DNA of 64,000 nucleotides from Alphaproteobacteria bacterium 41-28 (lineage in GTDB: Bacteria > Pseudomonadota > Alphaproteobacteria > UBA9655), in contig MKUL01000048.1 of assembly GCA_001897795.1 (NCBI GenBank), positions 60,500 through 124,499 of the forward strand. Direction: 5' to 3'. This document shows positions 43,285-51,974 of this stretch, piece after piece. Positions within the stretch are counted from its first letter, which is position 1, and each line of letters opens with the position of its first letter. The notes beneath the pieces are model-generated. The model searched no databases. It saw nothing but the letters and a program-made list of their open reading frames with translations, and was not told where the DNA came from. Made by a program: the position numbers and the translations under genes.

Positions 43285-45996
43285 ATGATAAAGCAATTTG
43301 CGTTTGCACTAAGCGTTACGAGTCTATGCGGCGATGTTCAGTCAGCATATGCTCTTAGAAGTGCAATATTTGAAGAGGGCCCAGATAGGAGAGGGATAAC
43401 ACGATCACCACTTCTAAGAAAAGTTGAAACAATGAAGAACAGGGGCCTTTCTTTGCAGAATGAAGCTCTGAAAATCACAATCGTCCGCCGATCTTTTCTG
43501 CCTTCAAAATTATTTGGAAGAAAAAATAGATCCTTGAGAAGAATGGCAAGAATAGAAAAAAAGACAAGAATTAAGCAAATAAGAGCAAAAAAAAGAAACT
43601 CAATAAAAACAATCCTTGCAAATAAAGGAATTGAGAGGAAAAAAGCAAGGCTTACAAGAATGGAGAAGAGGAGAATTGCTAGGAAAAGCAAGTTTATTTT
43701 ACATCGTAATAACATATCCCTAGCACAAATAACGCCCTCTATAGAAGAGTTGAGGGAAGAAAATATAACATCCTCTCATCAGGTCTCTACATCTTTAGGA
43801 TCATTCGATAATCAATCAACGGGGAGTATTCATCAAGTTTCTGAGCCTGGTGAGGTTCAAGATCACAGAGCTACGCAGCATATAGCCTTAACCCCTGTTA
43901 TAGAAATAGAAGAGGTGCCAAATCGTATTGAGCACGCAAATTCTGAAAATGGCGAGATTCTTTTACATTCAGGAGTAAATATCGAACTGGAGTCCGCAGC
44001 CCTTGAAAGTGGTGGAGTTCGTTTACATGCAGAAGAAAATATCGGACGGGAACCCCTAGCTGCTGATAATGCGGGAGGTCATTTACATGTAGGGAGAGAT
44101 ATCGAACCACAGCCAGTCGTTGCTGAAAATGAGGGAGGCCATTTACATGCAGGAGCAACTATCGAACGAGAGCCTGTAGCAGCTGAAAATGGTGGGGTGC
44201 ATCCAGGGTTGAATGTCGAACTGCAAGCCGTAGCCCTTGAAAATGATGGGAACCATTTACATCCAGTGTTAAATACCGAACCAGAGGTTGCTATCCCAGA
44301 TATTCAACATGATCAATCTGTAAATATAGAATCTCATTTGATTGAACTTATGTCAGGAGTAAAGGAATTAAAAAAAGTTGCCAAAAAATATAATATTTAT
44401 TTTTCTCCGACGAATGACAAAGAGGAATTAGATTCTCAGAGCGCTAAGCTAGCAAGGTTGTTAGAGCTTGCACAGCAAGTGAAGGAATCTATATCTGAAG
44501 AGTATTTGGGTGAACAAGGAGCATTGATTGAGATTTTTAGAGATTCGTTAGATAAAGCAGTAACAAAACTCGCCGTTATAAAATCTAAATTCGAATCTTA
44601 TTTTCCTCAAGCGACACCTGTTTCTGATCAAGGTATTGATGATGAGGTTTCGCAGTTCCACGTTCTAAACTCAGATGTTTCTGACTCTGACCTAAGAGAT
44701 ACTCAGCTTGAAAGCGCAGCATCTTTGTTACAAGAACTGAGCCTCGGAGAAAATGCTTTGAGGAACACTATGTTTTCTAAAGAGGATGATTTATGTGAGC
44801 AAGCATCTATACTCGATAATTTAAGGGAAAAAGCGGATTCTGCGAAATCGGGATTAGCTACTTTTGAAGCACAACTCGAGAATGGTTCTGGCTTAGAAAT
44901 CGATGATATCTTTGCTTTAAAAGGTAGAGGTGATTCTTTAAGGACTGTTTTAAGTGATATAAAGAGTCACTTGGAGATGCAGGGACAAAGATTAAATTAC
45001 GTACAAGCTAAACGGGAAGTAGAAGCACAAAAAACAGCCGCCCCAGCTGAAAGTCCTCAAGGGCCACTGTCTGAGGATCTAATGGAACGGGTGGTAGAGA
45101 ATTTCTTAGGTATTCTCGATAATTTAAGGGAAAGGTTAATTGCTTTAGACCCAGACACAGATTATTCAAAATCCAACTTACAACAAGAAAGGAAAAATTA
45201 TCTAGAGACTGCGCCTAGACTGATAAAGGCTGAATTAGAGGGTATTAAGAGAATTTTAGGCATTTCAACAGAAGACAGAGAAAAGAAGAGAGAAACCTTG
45301 ATAGAAGGAAAAACTCTAGGATCTAAGTTACAAATTTTTAGAATTGATTTAGAAAATTTCATCTCTGTGTTTAAGTTGAATGATTTTGCGCGATTGGATT
45401 CTAGCATTATATCAAAAATGTATATCGTCGAAAGATTTATATCTGCTTTTGTGCCTCGCTTAAGTGAGCTTTCTTCTCCAGAGACTCCTATACTAGGTGA
45501 AGAATCGGAAGATCCTTCAGAAGAAAAGTGGGTTAATGCTTTGGACGAACTAAGAATCGGACTTTCTATTACAGAAAAAGATATAGATGTTGAGAAAGAG
45601 AAGCTTGAAGCTGAGAGAAAAAACCGCGAAGAAGAAAATGCAGGCTCTCAGAGCGAGCCTCAAAGTCCTGATTCTCCTTTAGCTCCAAGACCTGATTCTC
45701 CTTTATCTCGTGAGTTGAAAGCTTTACTTTCAACTGTGAAAAAAATGAAAAAAGAAGAGTTCCCAGTCACTTTTACTTCAACCAGAGGATCCGGTCTTAA
45801 GACTCCAACGGTTAGACGACCTGGAAGGGATCAAGGAAAATCTATGATGGCGCAACCTGCTGCAGTATCATTAGTTGGTGAAGAAGAAGAAACCATAGAA
45901 CTATTTTCTGATCCGACGAAAATACCTAGTCTTGAGACTCGAAGCCCTGCAGTTTCCAATGCTAAGCCATCGGATGACCATGTAGAGCAAATCTAA
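43285..45996 (+). CDS. Large secreted repeat and coiled-coil protein, effector candidate
   Basis: The ATG follows AAGGAGAGG. The 903-residue protein starts with a likely signal peptide (about residues 1-23, ending AYA), then a very basic region (about 79-137, many Arg/Lys). Residues 221-338 are six tandem 20-residue units of the type ENEGGHLHAGATIEREPVAA. From about 345 to 800 the sequence is mostly helical with heptad-like patterns, and the C-terminal 100 residues are Ser/Pro-rich with phosphorylation-like SPDSP sites. No enzyme motif is visible. A terminator follows. Signal, repeats, coiled coils and disorder fit an exported host-interacting protein; the function is unknown. Confidence 0.65.
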   Translation: MIKQFAFALSVTSLCGDVQSAYALRSAIFEEGPDRRGITRSPLLRKVETMKNRGLSLQNEALKITIVRRSFLPSKLFGRKNRSLRRMARIEKKTRIKQIRAKKRNSIKTILANKGIERKKARLTRMEKRRIARKSKFILHRNNISLAQITPSIEELREENITSSHQVSTSLGSFDNQSTGSIHQVSEPGEVQDHRATQHIALTPVIEIEEVPNRIEHANSENGEILLHSGVNIELESAALESGGVRLHAEENIGREPLAADNAGGHLHVGRDIEPQPVVAENEGGHLHAGATIEREPVAAENGGVHPGLNVELQAVALENDGNHLHPVLNTEPEVAIPDIQHDQSVNIESHLIELMSGVKELKKVAKKYNIYFSPTNDKEELDSQSAKLARLLELAQQVKESISEEYLGEQGALIEIFRDSLDKAVTKLAVIKSKFESYFPQATPVSDQGIDDEVSQFHVLNSDVSDSDLRDTQLESAASLLQELSLGENALRNTMFSKEDDLCEQASILDNLREKADSAKSGLATFEAQLENGSGLEIDDIFALKGRGDSLRTVLSDIKSHLEMQGQRLNYVQAKREVEAQKTAAPAESPQGPLSEDLMERVVENFLGILDNLRERLIALDPDTDYSKSNLQQERKNYLETAPRLIKAELEGIKRILGISTEDREKKRETLIEGKTLGSKLQIFRIDLENFISVFKLNDFARLDSSIISKMYIVERFISAFVPRLSELSSPETPILGEESEDPSEEKWVNALDELRIGLSITEKDIDVEKEKLEAERKNREEENAGSQSEPQSPDSPLAPRPDSPLSRELKALLSTVKKMKKEEFPVTFTSTRGSGLKTPTVRRPGRDQGKSMMAQPAAVSLVGEEEETIELFSDPTKIPSLETRSPAVSNAKPSDDHVEQI
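43945..44298 (+). repeat. 60-bp coding tandem repeat, six units
   Basis: The units encode residues 221-338 with 20, 20, 20, 20, 18 and 20 residues. Each has an ENGG/DNAGG start, HLH in the middle and a EREPVAA-like end. The 18-residue unit lost two codons but kept the frame. Confidence 0.8.
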
Positions 45997-46050
45997 GGAT
46001 CCTGCTGAGTCGAAAAGAGGGTTAACCTGTTTCAAGTAGCCGGAACTTGG

Positions 46051-46084
46051 GGGACAGAAGAGCTTTCTTCGGTCCCTCATTTTT
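46051..46084 (+). terminator. Rho-independent terminator of the 903-aa gene
   Basis: GGGACAGAAG and CTTCGGTCCC pair with one mismatch around AGCTTT, followed by CATTTTTG. It lies 54 bp after the stop at 45996. Confidence 0.7.
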
Positions 46085-46099
46085 GTGATATTCAGCTCT

Positions 46100-46310
46100 T
46101 TAAGAAAATTCGTAACTTCTCACCTATTTGTGGCATCCTTGGCAAGAAAAGGTTGATTTTTTGAAGAAAAAGCTTGCCTTTTCTTATCCGAGGATCTTAT
46201 TGCCGCCGAGATACTCGGCTAAGAAATGCTAGAGCTTTCCTTTGGAAAACAAAGCATTTCTTGCCAAGGATGACACGTTCGTGGAGAGTGCTAAGTAATT
46301 AAGAAAATTC
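46100..46310. repeat. MITE-like element with 16-bp inverted arms
   Basis: CATCCTTGGCAAGAAA (46134-46149) and TTTCTTGCCAAGGATG (46257-46272) are perfect inverted arms enclosing a nested CCGAG/CTCGG hairpin. TTAAGAAAATTC occurs directly repeated outside them, at 46100-46111 and 46299-46310. No ORF is inside. This and the repeat at 46366 fill most of the gene-free gap 45997-46559. Confidence 0.55.
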
Positions 46311-46365
46311 TAAAATTGCTTGCTTACCGTTTTTAGGAGCCGTATATACCTAATGGATTTGAAGA

Positions 46366-46496
46366 TTTCTGGATTGCCACGCCCCTTTTGGAGGCTTGCA
46401 AAGCTTGTCCTCTCAAAAGCGAGGAACCAATAAGTCGTCCCCCGTTTTCACGGGGACATGCTTTGCGAGGGCAGCAGCCCGAAGCAATCCAGAATA
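46366..46496. repeat. Palindromic repeat copy D (long form)
   Basis: It opens with TTCTGGATTGCCACGCC and ends with CCCGAAGCAATCCAGAAT. The middle has GCAAAGCTTGTCCTC, AAAGCGAGGAACCA and GTCGTCCCCCGTTTTCACGG, shared with 58031-58147 but absent from copies A-C. Confidence 0.8.
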
Positions 46497-46559
46497 AGGT
46501 ATCTTCAAGTATGATGAGTCGAGTATAGGGTAAAGACTTCACGGAAGGAGCATGTAAGA

Positions 46560-46844
46560 ATGATATCCCTTATAGAATGTTTAGGCTTAGCTGGGGGAAC
46601 GCTCACAACTTTTTCCTTTTTACCCCAGGCTATAAAAATATGGCAAACTCGTGATGTGAGTTCCATATCTCTTCTTATGTATTCCATCTTTTGTGTTGGA
46701 GTTATGTTTTGGTTGATCTATGGGATTGCTTTAGGTTCTATTGCTCTCATTATAGCAAATGGAATTACACTCTGCTTTTCAACGAGTATTTTATTTTTAA
46801 AGATTTATATTGGAGCAAAAAATAAAAAAAGAGAGGATGATTAG
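46560..46844 (+). CDS. SemiSWEET-type sugar transporter
   Basis: The 94-residue protein has three hydrophobic helices and the PQ-loop FLPQAIKIWQTRDVSSIS of SemiSWEETs in helix 1, followed by MFWLIYG in helix 2. SemiSWEETs dimerise and let mono- or disaccharides cross the membrane in either direction. GGAG lies upstream of ATG 46560 but at a long spacing (about 11 bases). In an intracellular bacterium it may take up host sugar. It stands alone, convergent with the methyltransferase-like gene 10 bp away. Confidence 0.85.
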   Translation: MISLIECLGLAGGTLTTFSFLPQAIKIWQTRDVSSISLLMYSIFCVGVMFWLIYGIALGSIALIIANGITLCFSTSILFLKIYIGAKNKKREDD

Positions 46845-46854
46845 ATTATAAGAA

Positions 46855-47574
46855 TCACCCTTTATATTTCCACCCCGTTAAATAGATAACCTCAAAAGTG
46901 GCGGGTAGGATACCATTAGAAAGCCCATAGGTATCTTTGTAAATCTCCTCAGCCTTGTCAAATAAGATTCGGGGAGTAAACATTTTGGGGCGATCATAGA
47001 GTTTATTCGTCTCACCCATGCCTCGTAGATCTTTCATTAAGCTTCTGAGAGAAGGATATGTAACGGAAATAATCTCCGTATCAACGACAGGCATAAAAAA
47101 CCCGCCGCTGCCTAAGAGAGAAGGAGCGTCTTTGGGATGCAATAGGGGAGCCATTCGGGGGGATGCGCCGCCTGTGAGCACAAGTTCTGCCTGAAGAAGA
47201 CTTTCCCGCAGTTCAAATAGAGTTTGTCCCCCCCAAAGTGCCCCTAAAAAAAGGCCGTCTTTTTGAAGGCAACGGTGGATGCTTTTTAAATGACCGAGTA
47301 AATTATTCACCCAATGGCCTTGGAGACAGCTTAAAATCAGATCAAATGAACTTTCTGGGTAAGGTAAATCATCCTCAAGCGACGGGTGGTGTAGACTGGG
47401 GTAGGGCAGGGAATGGGGAGAGAGGTTTAAGGGTTTGTTAAAGCTTTTCTTGAGATCATTTAATCTCAAAACAAGTTCATATCCCACATGGTCGAAAAGA
47501 AAATTATGGGCATGAAAGGTTTTCTTGGCCCTTTTGTGGTGAAGATGGTAAGCTTTTGGATCAAAGAGTTTCAT
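46855..47574 (-). CDS. NDUFAF5-like methyltransferase homolog lacking SAM motif I
   Basis: The 239-residue protein matches alphaproteobacterial NDUFAF5/BioC-like proteins at both ends: FHAHNFLFDHVG, then SSFDLILSCLQGHWVNNL, LWGGQTLFELRESLLQAE, GGASPRMAPL, LMKDLRGMGETN and PATFEVIYLTGW. Between residue 36 and 75 it has NKPLNLSPHSLPYPSL where relatives carry the glycine-rich SAM loop (LDLGCHTG) and about 45 more residues. Reading frame is intact. The protein may no longer bind SAM, acting as a scaffold for complex I assembly or nothing at all. It is divergent from rluC by 24 bp. Confidence 0.7.
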   Translation of the reverse strand: MKLFDPKAYHLHHKRAKKTFHAHNFLFDHVGYELVLRLNDLKKSFNKPLNLSPHSLPYPSLHHPSLEDDLPYPESSFDLILSCLQGHWVNNLLGHLKSIHRCLQKDGLFLGALWGGQTLFELRESLLQAELVLTGGASPRMAPLLHPKDAPSLLGSGGFFMPVVDTEIISVTYPSLRSLMKDLRGMGETNKLYDRPKMFTPRILFDKAEEIYKDTYGLSNGILPATFEVIYLTGWKYKG

Positions 47575-47598
47575 AAATGCTAGGTATCATAGATTTAA

Positions 47599-48564
47599 AT
47601 GTTAATGAAGAAAAATGAAGTTAAAGAGCTATCAATAAGAAAAGTCTCAGCTGAGGAAAGCGGAATCCGACTTGATCGATGCTTGCGACTTTCGATTCCT
47701 CACTTGCCCCAAGGCTTGATAGAAAAGGCTGCACGCAAAGGTATCCTCAGAATTGAGGGTTCGAAAGCCAAGCCATCCACGCGGGTCGAAGAAGGACAAA
47801 CTCTATCCTTTCCCAAAAGTTTTTTAAGCCTTGAAACTGACGTTCAGAAGAAGAAGCGAGATGCCCTTTCGCACGCTGAACGAAAGTGGCTAAAGGGTCT
47901 AATCCTTTATGAAGATTCAGATATCATCATTCTTAATAAACCCGCAGGTATTGCTGTTCAAAGTGGAACAAAACAAAGAAAATCTTTGGATGCCATGTTG
48001 GAAGTGTATTATGAAGACTGTAAGCCTCGCCTTGTTCACCGATTAGATATGGATACATCGGGCGTAATGGTTTTTGCCAAAACGTTACCGATGGCACGTT
48101 GGTTAAGCCAAGCCTTTAAAGAACGCACAGTTCAAAAAATCTATTGGGCTCTTGTGTGTGGCGTGCCTGCTAAAAAGGAAGGCGTAATTTCTCTTTCCCT
48201 TTCTAAAAAGCCTGATTCTTTGGGAGAAAAAGTTCGGGTAGACCAAGAAGAAGGGGTGCGGGCTAAAACCTATTATCGGGTGATTGAGGCCCTCGGGAAT
48301 CGGATAGCCTGGTTAGAGTTGACGCCTAAAACAGGACGCACCCATCAACTGCGCGTTCATTGTGCTGAAGCCCTAAAAACCCCTATTCTGGGTGACGGAA
48401 AATATGGAGGAAAAGAAGCTTTTCCCTTTGGACGCAAGTCTCTCCATTTGCATGCCAGAGCCCTTGTTCTGCCTCTCCCTAAAGGAAAAACGATGACGTT
48501 TGAAGCTCCTCTCCCTAAAGAGCTTAAAGAAACGTTTAAAGAGCTAGGATTTGAGCATGTTTGA
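47599..48564 (+). CDS. rluC: RluC/RluD-family 23S rRNA pseudouridine synthase
   Basis: The 321-residue protein has an N-terminal S4 RNA-binding domain (LDRCLRLSIPHLPQGLIEKA) and the catalytic domain with HRLDMDTSG, whose Asp is the nucleophile, then KIYWALVCG and GRTHQLRVH. It makes pseudouridine in 23S rRNA; which positions cannot be told, so the gene name is the nearest group. Its end overlaps the next gene by 8 bases. Confidence 0.85.
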   Translation: MLMKKNEVKELSIRKVSAEESGIRLDRCLRLSIPHLPQGLIEKAARKGILRIEGSKAKPSTRVEEGQTLSFPKSFLSLETDVQKKKRDALSHAERKWLKGLILYEDSDIIILNKPAGIAVQSGTKQRKSLDAMLEVYYEDCKPRLVHRLDMDTSGVMVFAKTLPMARWLSQAFKERTVQKIYWALVCGVPAKKEGVISLSLSKKPDSLGEKVRVDQEEGVRAKTYYRVIEALGNRIAWLELTPKTGRTHQLRVHCAEALKTPILGDGKYGGKEAFPFGRKSLHLHARALVLPLPKGKTMTFEAPLPKELKETFKELGFEHV

Positions 48565-49201
48565 CATCTATGTTCATGATCAATTCCTTAAAACGCCTGA
48601 GGGAAATCCTTTCGAGGTCCCAACTCTAGCTTTAGCGAAAGCCATTGAAGAAGAGTGGGAAAGAGACCCTTCACCCCATTATGGACAAAAGCCTTTGACT
48701 TCGCTTGTTGCAACGGCCCTTGATCGGGTGGCGGAGGCACGCGAGGCTTATATTTCTTATGTGCTTCAAGCAGCTATGAGGGATGTTGTCCTATTCTGGG
48801 CGCCTATACCTGAATCACTTGTGAAACTTCAGGAGGAAAAGTGGGCGCCTGTGATTGAGGAGACAAATCGTATTTTAGGTCTTCAGTTAAAATCAACGCT
48901 CACTTTTTCCATTGCCCCTCTCTCATCTCTTGAGGAAGAAAAAATCAGAGAGTTTTTTTATCGTCTAACCGCTTTTAAATTTGCGGGATTTGTTCACCTT
49001 CTTACACTGACATCTTCTTTTTGTCTTTCATTCTTGGTTCTTCAGGAGCGACTTTCCCCTGAGGAAGCCTGGAATCTAGCCCACCTACCCGAGCAGGATC
49101 AACGTCGTTTCTGGGGAGCAGATAAAGACGATATTCTCCGTGAGAAAAGCCTCCGGGAAGAATTTTTTGAGACCGTGCGGTTTTTGGAGCTGGTTGTGTA
49201 A
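48557..49201 (+). CDS. ATP12-family F1-ATPase assembly chaperone
   Basis: The ATG at 48557 overlaps the rluC stop. The 214-residue protein has PTLALAKAIEEEWE, the ATP12 signature region TSLVATALDRVAEAREAY, and a mostly helical C-terminal half. ATP12 proteins bind the F1 alpha subunit before assembly. Such genes are typical of alphaproteobacteria and mitochondria, and the pairing with an RluC-type gene is common there. Confidence 0.8.
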   Translation: MFDIYVHDQFLKTPEGNPFEVPTLALAKAIEEEWERDPSPHYGQKPLTSLVATALDRVAEAREAYISYVLQAAMRDVVLFWAPIPESLVKLQEEKWAPVIEETNRILGLQLKSTLTFSIAPLSSLEEEKIREFFYRLTAFKFAGFVHLLTLTSSFCLSFLVLQERLSPEEAWNLAHLPEQDQRRFWGADKDDILREKSLREEFFETVRFLELVV

Positions 49202-49281
49202 CAAGGTAGAGAGGAATGATACTACTATTCATTTCTTGGCATTTACAATATACATTGTATAATATATAAGGAGTCTATATA

Positions 49282-49509
49282 ATGGAGTTTACAATGCGTA
49301 CCTTAAGTATCACTATAAGTGAAGATCTTTATGATAATTTGAAGCATACAGTTTCTTCACGACAAATTAGCAAATTTGTAAGTGAGGCCGTCAAAGAAAA
49401 ACTATGCAAAAAAAATGAAGAGCTTTATCAAGCTTACCTTGAAGCGAGTCAAGATCTAGAGCGCGAACAGGAATTAAAGGAATGGGATATTCTCAATGTT
49501 GAAGCATGA
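49282..49509 (+). CDS. Ribbon-helix-helix antitoxin (MazE-like position)
   Basis: The ATG at 49282 has AGGAG 8 bases upstream. The 75-residue product begins with a ribbon-helix-helix fold (MRTLSITISEDLYDNLKHTV, then ISKFVSEAVKEKL) and ends in an acidic tail, the usual antitoxin layout: DNA binding at the start, toxin binding at the end. It lies 39 bp upstream of a broken mazF-like gene. TATAATATATAAGGAG just upstream could hold its -10 box (TATAAT at 49256-49261). Confidence 0.75.
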   Translation: MEFTMRTLSITISEDLYDNLKHTVSSRQISKFVSEAVKEKLCKKNEELYQAYLEASQDLEREQELKEWDILNVEA

Positions 49510-49548
49510 GAAGGATCAAGTTCTCCTCGTCCGTCACTGAGAAGAGAA

Positions 49549-49890
49549 ATGATCCCAAATAACAAAACACTGAAACGTGGGGACGTGTACTAGGTAAATT
49601 TAGACCCTACCATTGGTACTGAAGTCAAAAAGACAAGGCCTGGTATTATCGTTTCAAATGATTCTCAAAATAGAGTAGGTAATCGCATAATTATCGTTCC
49701 AATGACAACTGTTGTAACAAAAATATACCCTTTTGAAATTCTAGTTGAAGTAGAAGGGGTAAAATCAAAGGCTATGCCTGATCAGATTAGAACAGTTGAT
49801 TGCCAGCGGTTAGGTTTAAAGTTGGGAAAGCTTAGTTTGGATGAAATTGATAAATTAGATAAAACCCTTAAACTTGTCCTCTCTTTGTAA
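49549..49890 (+). pseudogene. MazF-like endoribonuclease toxin with Trp-to-amber nonsense codon
   Basis: Read from ATG 49549, the frame gives LKRGDVY, then TAG at 49591-49593, then VNLDPTIGTEVKKTRPGIIV, VPMTT and DQIRTVDCQRLG to the stop at 49890. MazF proteins have RGDVYWVNLDPxxGxE here, so the amber replaces the Trp (TGG to TAG is one change). Everything else, including the conserved RP and S/T residues of the active site, is intact. The mRNase is therefore probably off, although the antitoxin remains. No start codon between the amber and the core would rescue it. Confidence 0.8.
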
Positions 49891-49993
49891 CAACTCCCTT
49901 GCCAAAAACAAAAAATTCTGTTAAAAATAAATAGGATACAAGCGAATTTCCATAATTTCTTTCATTCTTTATTTAATGTGCAGGATTTAACAA

Positions 49994-51790
49994 ATGCGCA
50001 GGCCACTAGATACCGCTCCCTCTAAGACCCTCTTTGGGTTTATTGTTTTTTTTCTAAAAAAACAATGGCTGCTGTTTGCGTTAATCCAATTATTTTGGTT
50101 GGCTTGGGCTTTTGATCAAACCATCTTCCCTCTCCTTTTTGGTAAAATCATTGATGGCTTTACGAATTATGTAGGGGATAGGGATTCTGCATGGGCCGTT
50201 CTCAAGGGGCCGATTCTTGCAGCAGCTGTATTTTGGATAGCCATTGAAATTTCATTCCGGTTAGGAGGAATTCTTATCGCTTTTGCTTTCCCAAAGCTCG
50301 ATAAACAAATTCGTATGTACCTGTTTTCCCATATGCATGATCAATCCCACGCCTATTTCTCAACACAATTTGCAGGGAATATTTCGACGAAAATTTCAGA
50401 TATGGTTGATAACATAAATCACGCCCTTCAGCTCGTAATTACCCTATTTATTCCTGTTTTTGTGGCTGTTATTATTGCTTCGGCTAGCTTTTATATATTA
50501 AGTCCCTTTTTTGCTCTAGTGCTTCTTGGATGGGCATTGATCCACGTTGGAATTGGAATTACATATTCTTTTCGCTGCGCCTACCTTTCTCAGGTTCATT
50601 CTGAAACACGAAGCCAGCTCAATGGAAGGATTGTAGATAGTCTTACCAATTATTTTGCAGTTAAAAATTTTTCCAATAAAGAGTATGAAATTAATTATAT
50701 CGGCGCGTTACAAAAGAGCGAACGAGATCAAAATAAGCAACAGCTTATTTATATCGAAAAAGTGCGTGCAATCCTTGGCGTTCTAACCTTCCTTGGCCCA
50801 GGATTAGCCCTCAATGGTTATGCCTATTGGTGTTGGGTACATCACTTAATTACGATCGGGGATATCGTTATCATTTTCAACACCTCTTGGAATATTATTA
50901 TGATGTTGTGGTGGTCCAGTATTGAATTGCCTAATTTCTTTAAAGAAATTGGGATTTGCCAACAAGCTCTTTCCCTTTTACAGACGCCAATTATCCTTAA
51001 GAATGCACCTGGTTCTCAGGAATTACAAGTCCCTCATGGGAAAATTCAATTCCAAAAAGTGCACTTTCAATATGGAGATGCAGCTCCCCTTTTTAGTGAC
51101 AAATCTGTTGCGATCCAACCTGGTCAAAAGATTGGACTTGTTGGGTATTCGGGAAGTGGGAAGACAACTTTCGTGAACCTGATTTTACGTCTTTATGACA
51201 TCCAATCTGGTCACATTCTGATAGATGGCCAGGATATTGCGAGCGTAACTCAAGACAGTCTCCGAAAAAACATAGCCCTTATTCCTCAAGACCCTACACT
51301 TTTCCATCGTAGCCTTATGGAAAATATTCGTTATGGTCGTCCTGAGGCTTCCGATGAGGAGGTGATCATGGCTGCCCAAAAAGCCCATGCGCATGAGTTT
51401 ATCATGAGTCTTCCCCGAGGTTACCACACACCTGTTGGTGAGCGAGGGATGAAGCTTTCTGGGGGGCAACGGCAACGTATTGCCATTGCTCGCGCAATTC
51501 TGAAAAACGCGCCCATTCTTGTCCTGGATGAGGCCACGAGTGCACTTGACTCGGTCACGGAAGCTCAAATACAAGAAAGTCTTGAAGTTCTTATGGAAGG
51601 AAGAACAACCATCGTAATTGCGCATCGGCTGTCAACTCTTCTGCACATGGATCGTCTTTTGGTTTTTGATCAGGGTAAAATTATTGAAGACGGCAATCAC
51701 AAGTCCTTAATTGCAAAGAAAGGTCTCTATCAATCTCTATGGAAAGCCCAAGTGGGTGGCTTTTTGCCGGATACTGTTGAAGAGCAGTAA
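49994..51790 (+). CDS. ABC exporter, fused membrane and ATPase domains
   Basis: The 598-residue half-transporter has about six membrane helices in residues 25-310, then the nucleotide-binding domain with Walker A GYSGSGKTT, signature LSGGQRQR, Walker B ILVLDEATSALD and the switch His (IAHRLST). It resembles the MsbA/LipA-type lipid or drug exporters and likely works as a homodimer. The substrate is unknown. Its last 290 bp were copied into the tandem duplication downstream and survive as a remnant at 53740. Confidence 0.88.
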   Translation: MRRPLDTAPSKTLFGFIVFFLKKQWLLFALIQLFWLAWAFDQTIFPLLFGKIIDGFTNYVGDRDSAWAVLKGPILAAAVFWIAIEISFRLGGILIAFAFPKLDKQIRMYLFSHMHDQSHAYFSTQFAGNISTKISDMVDNINHALQLVITLFIPVFVAVIIASASFYILSPFFALVLLGWALIHVGIGITYSFRCAYLSQVHSETRSQLNGRIVDSLTNYFAVKNFSNKEYEINYIGALQKSERDQNKQQLIYIEKVRAILGVLTFLGPGLALNGYAYWCWVHHLITIGDIVIIFNTSWNIIMMLWWSSIELPNFFKEIGICQQALSLLQTPIILKNAPGSQELQVPHGKIQFQKVHFQYGDAAPLFSDKSVAIQPGQKIGLVGYSGSGKTTFVNLILRLYDIQSGHILIDGQDIASVTQDSLRKNIALIPQDPTLFHRSLMENIRYGRPEASDEEVIMAAQKAHAHEFIMSLPRGYHTPVGERGMKLSGGQRQRIAIARAILKNAPILVLDEATSALDSVTEAQIQESLEVLMEGRTTIVIAHRLSTLLHMDRLLVFDQGKIIEDGNHKSLIAKKGLYQSLWKAQVGGFLPDTVEEQ

Positions 51791-51974
51791 TCAATGTATC
51801 AGAGTCACTTGTAAATAAGTCTTGAAAATTACAAAATTTTAATTTACTATTTTCAATATTATTGATTAAAGTATTATTACATACGATATTTATGTACGGA
51901 TTTACTCGATAATGACATTTTTTGTAAATTAAATTTATATTTTATTAATGCTAATTATTTTTATATGGTGCAAT

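Noticed and set aside
8012..49593. Possible reassignment of TAG as a sense codon, since two genes have in-frame amber codons.
   Set aside because: TAG ends several intact genes here, for example the tlpA-like gene, scpA and the YoeB fusion, so it is a normal stop and the two cases are nonsense mutations.
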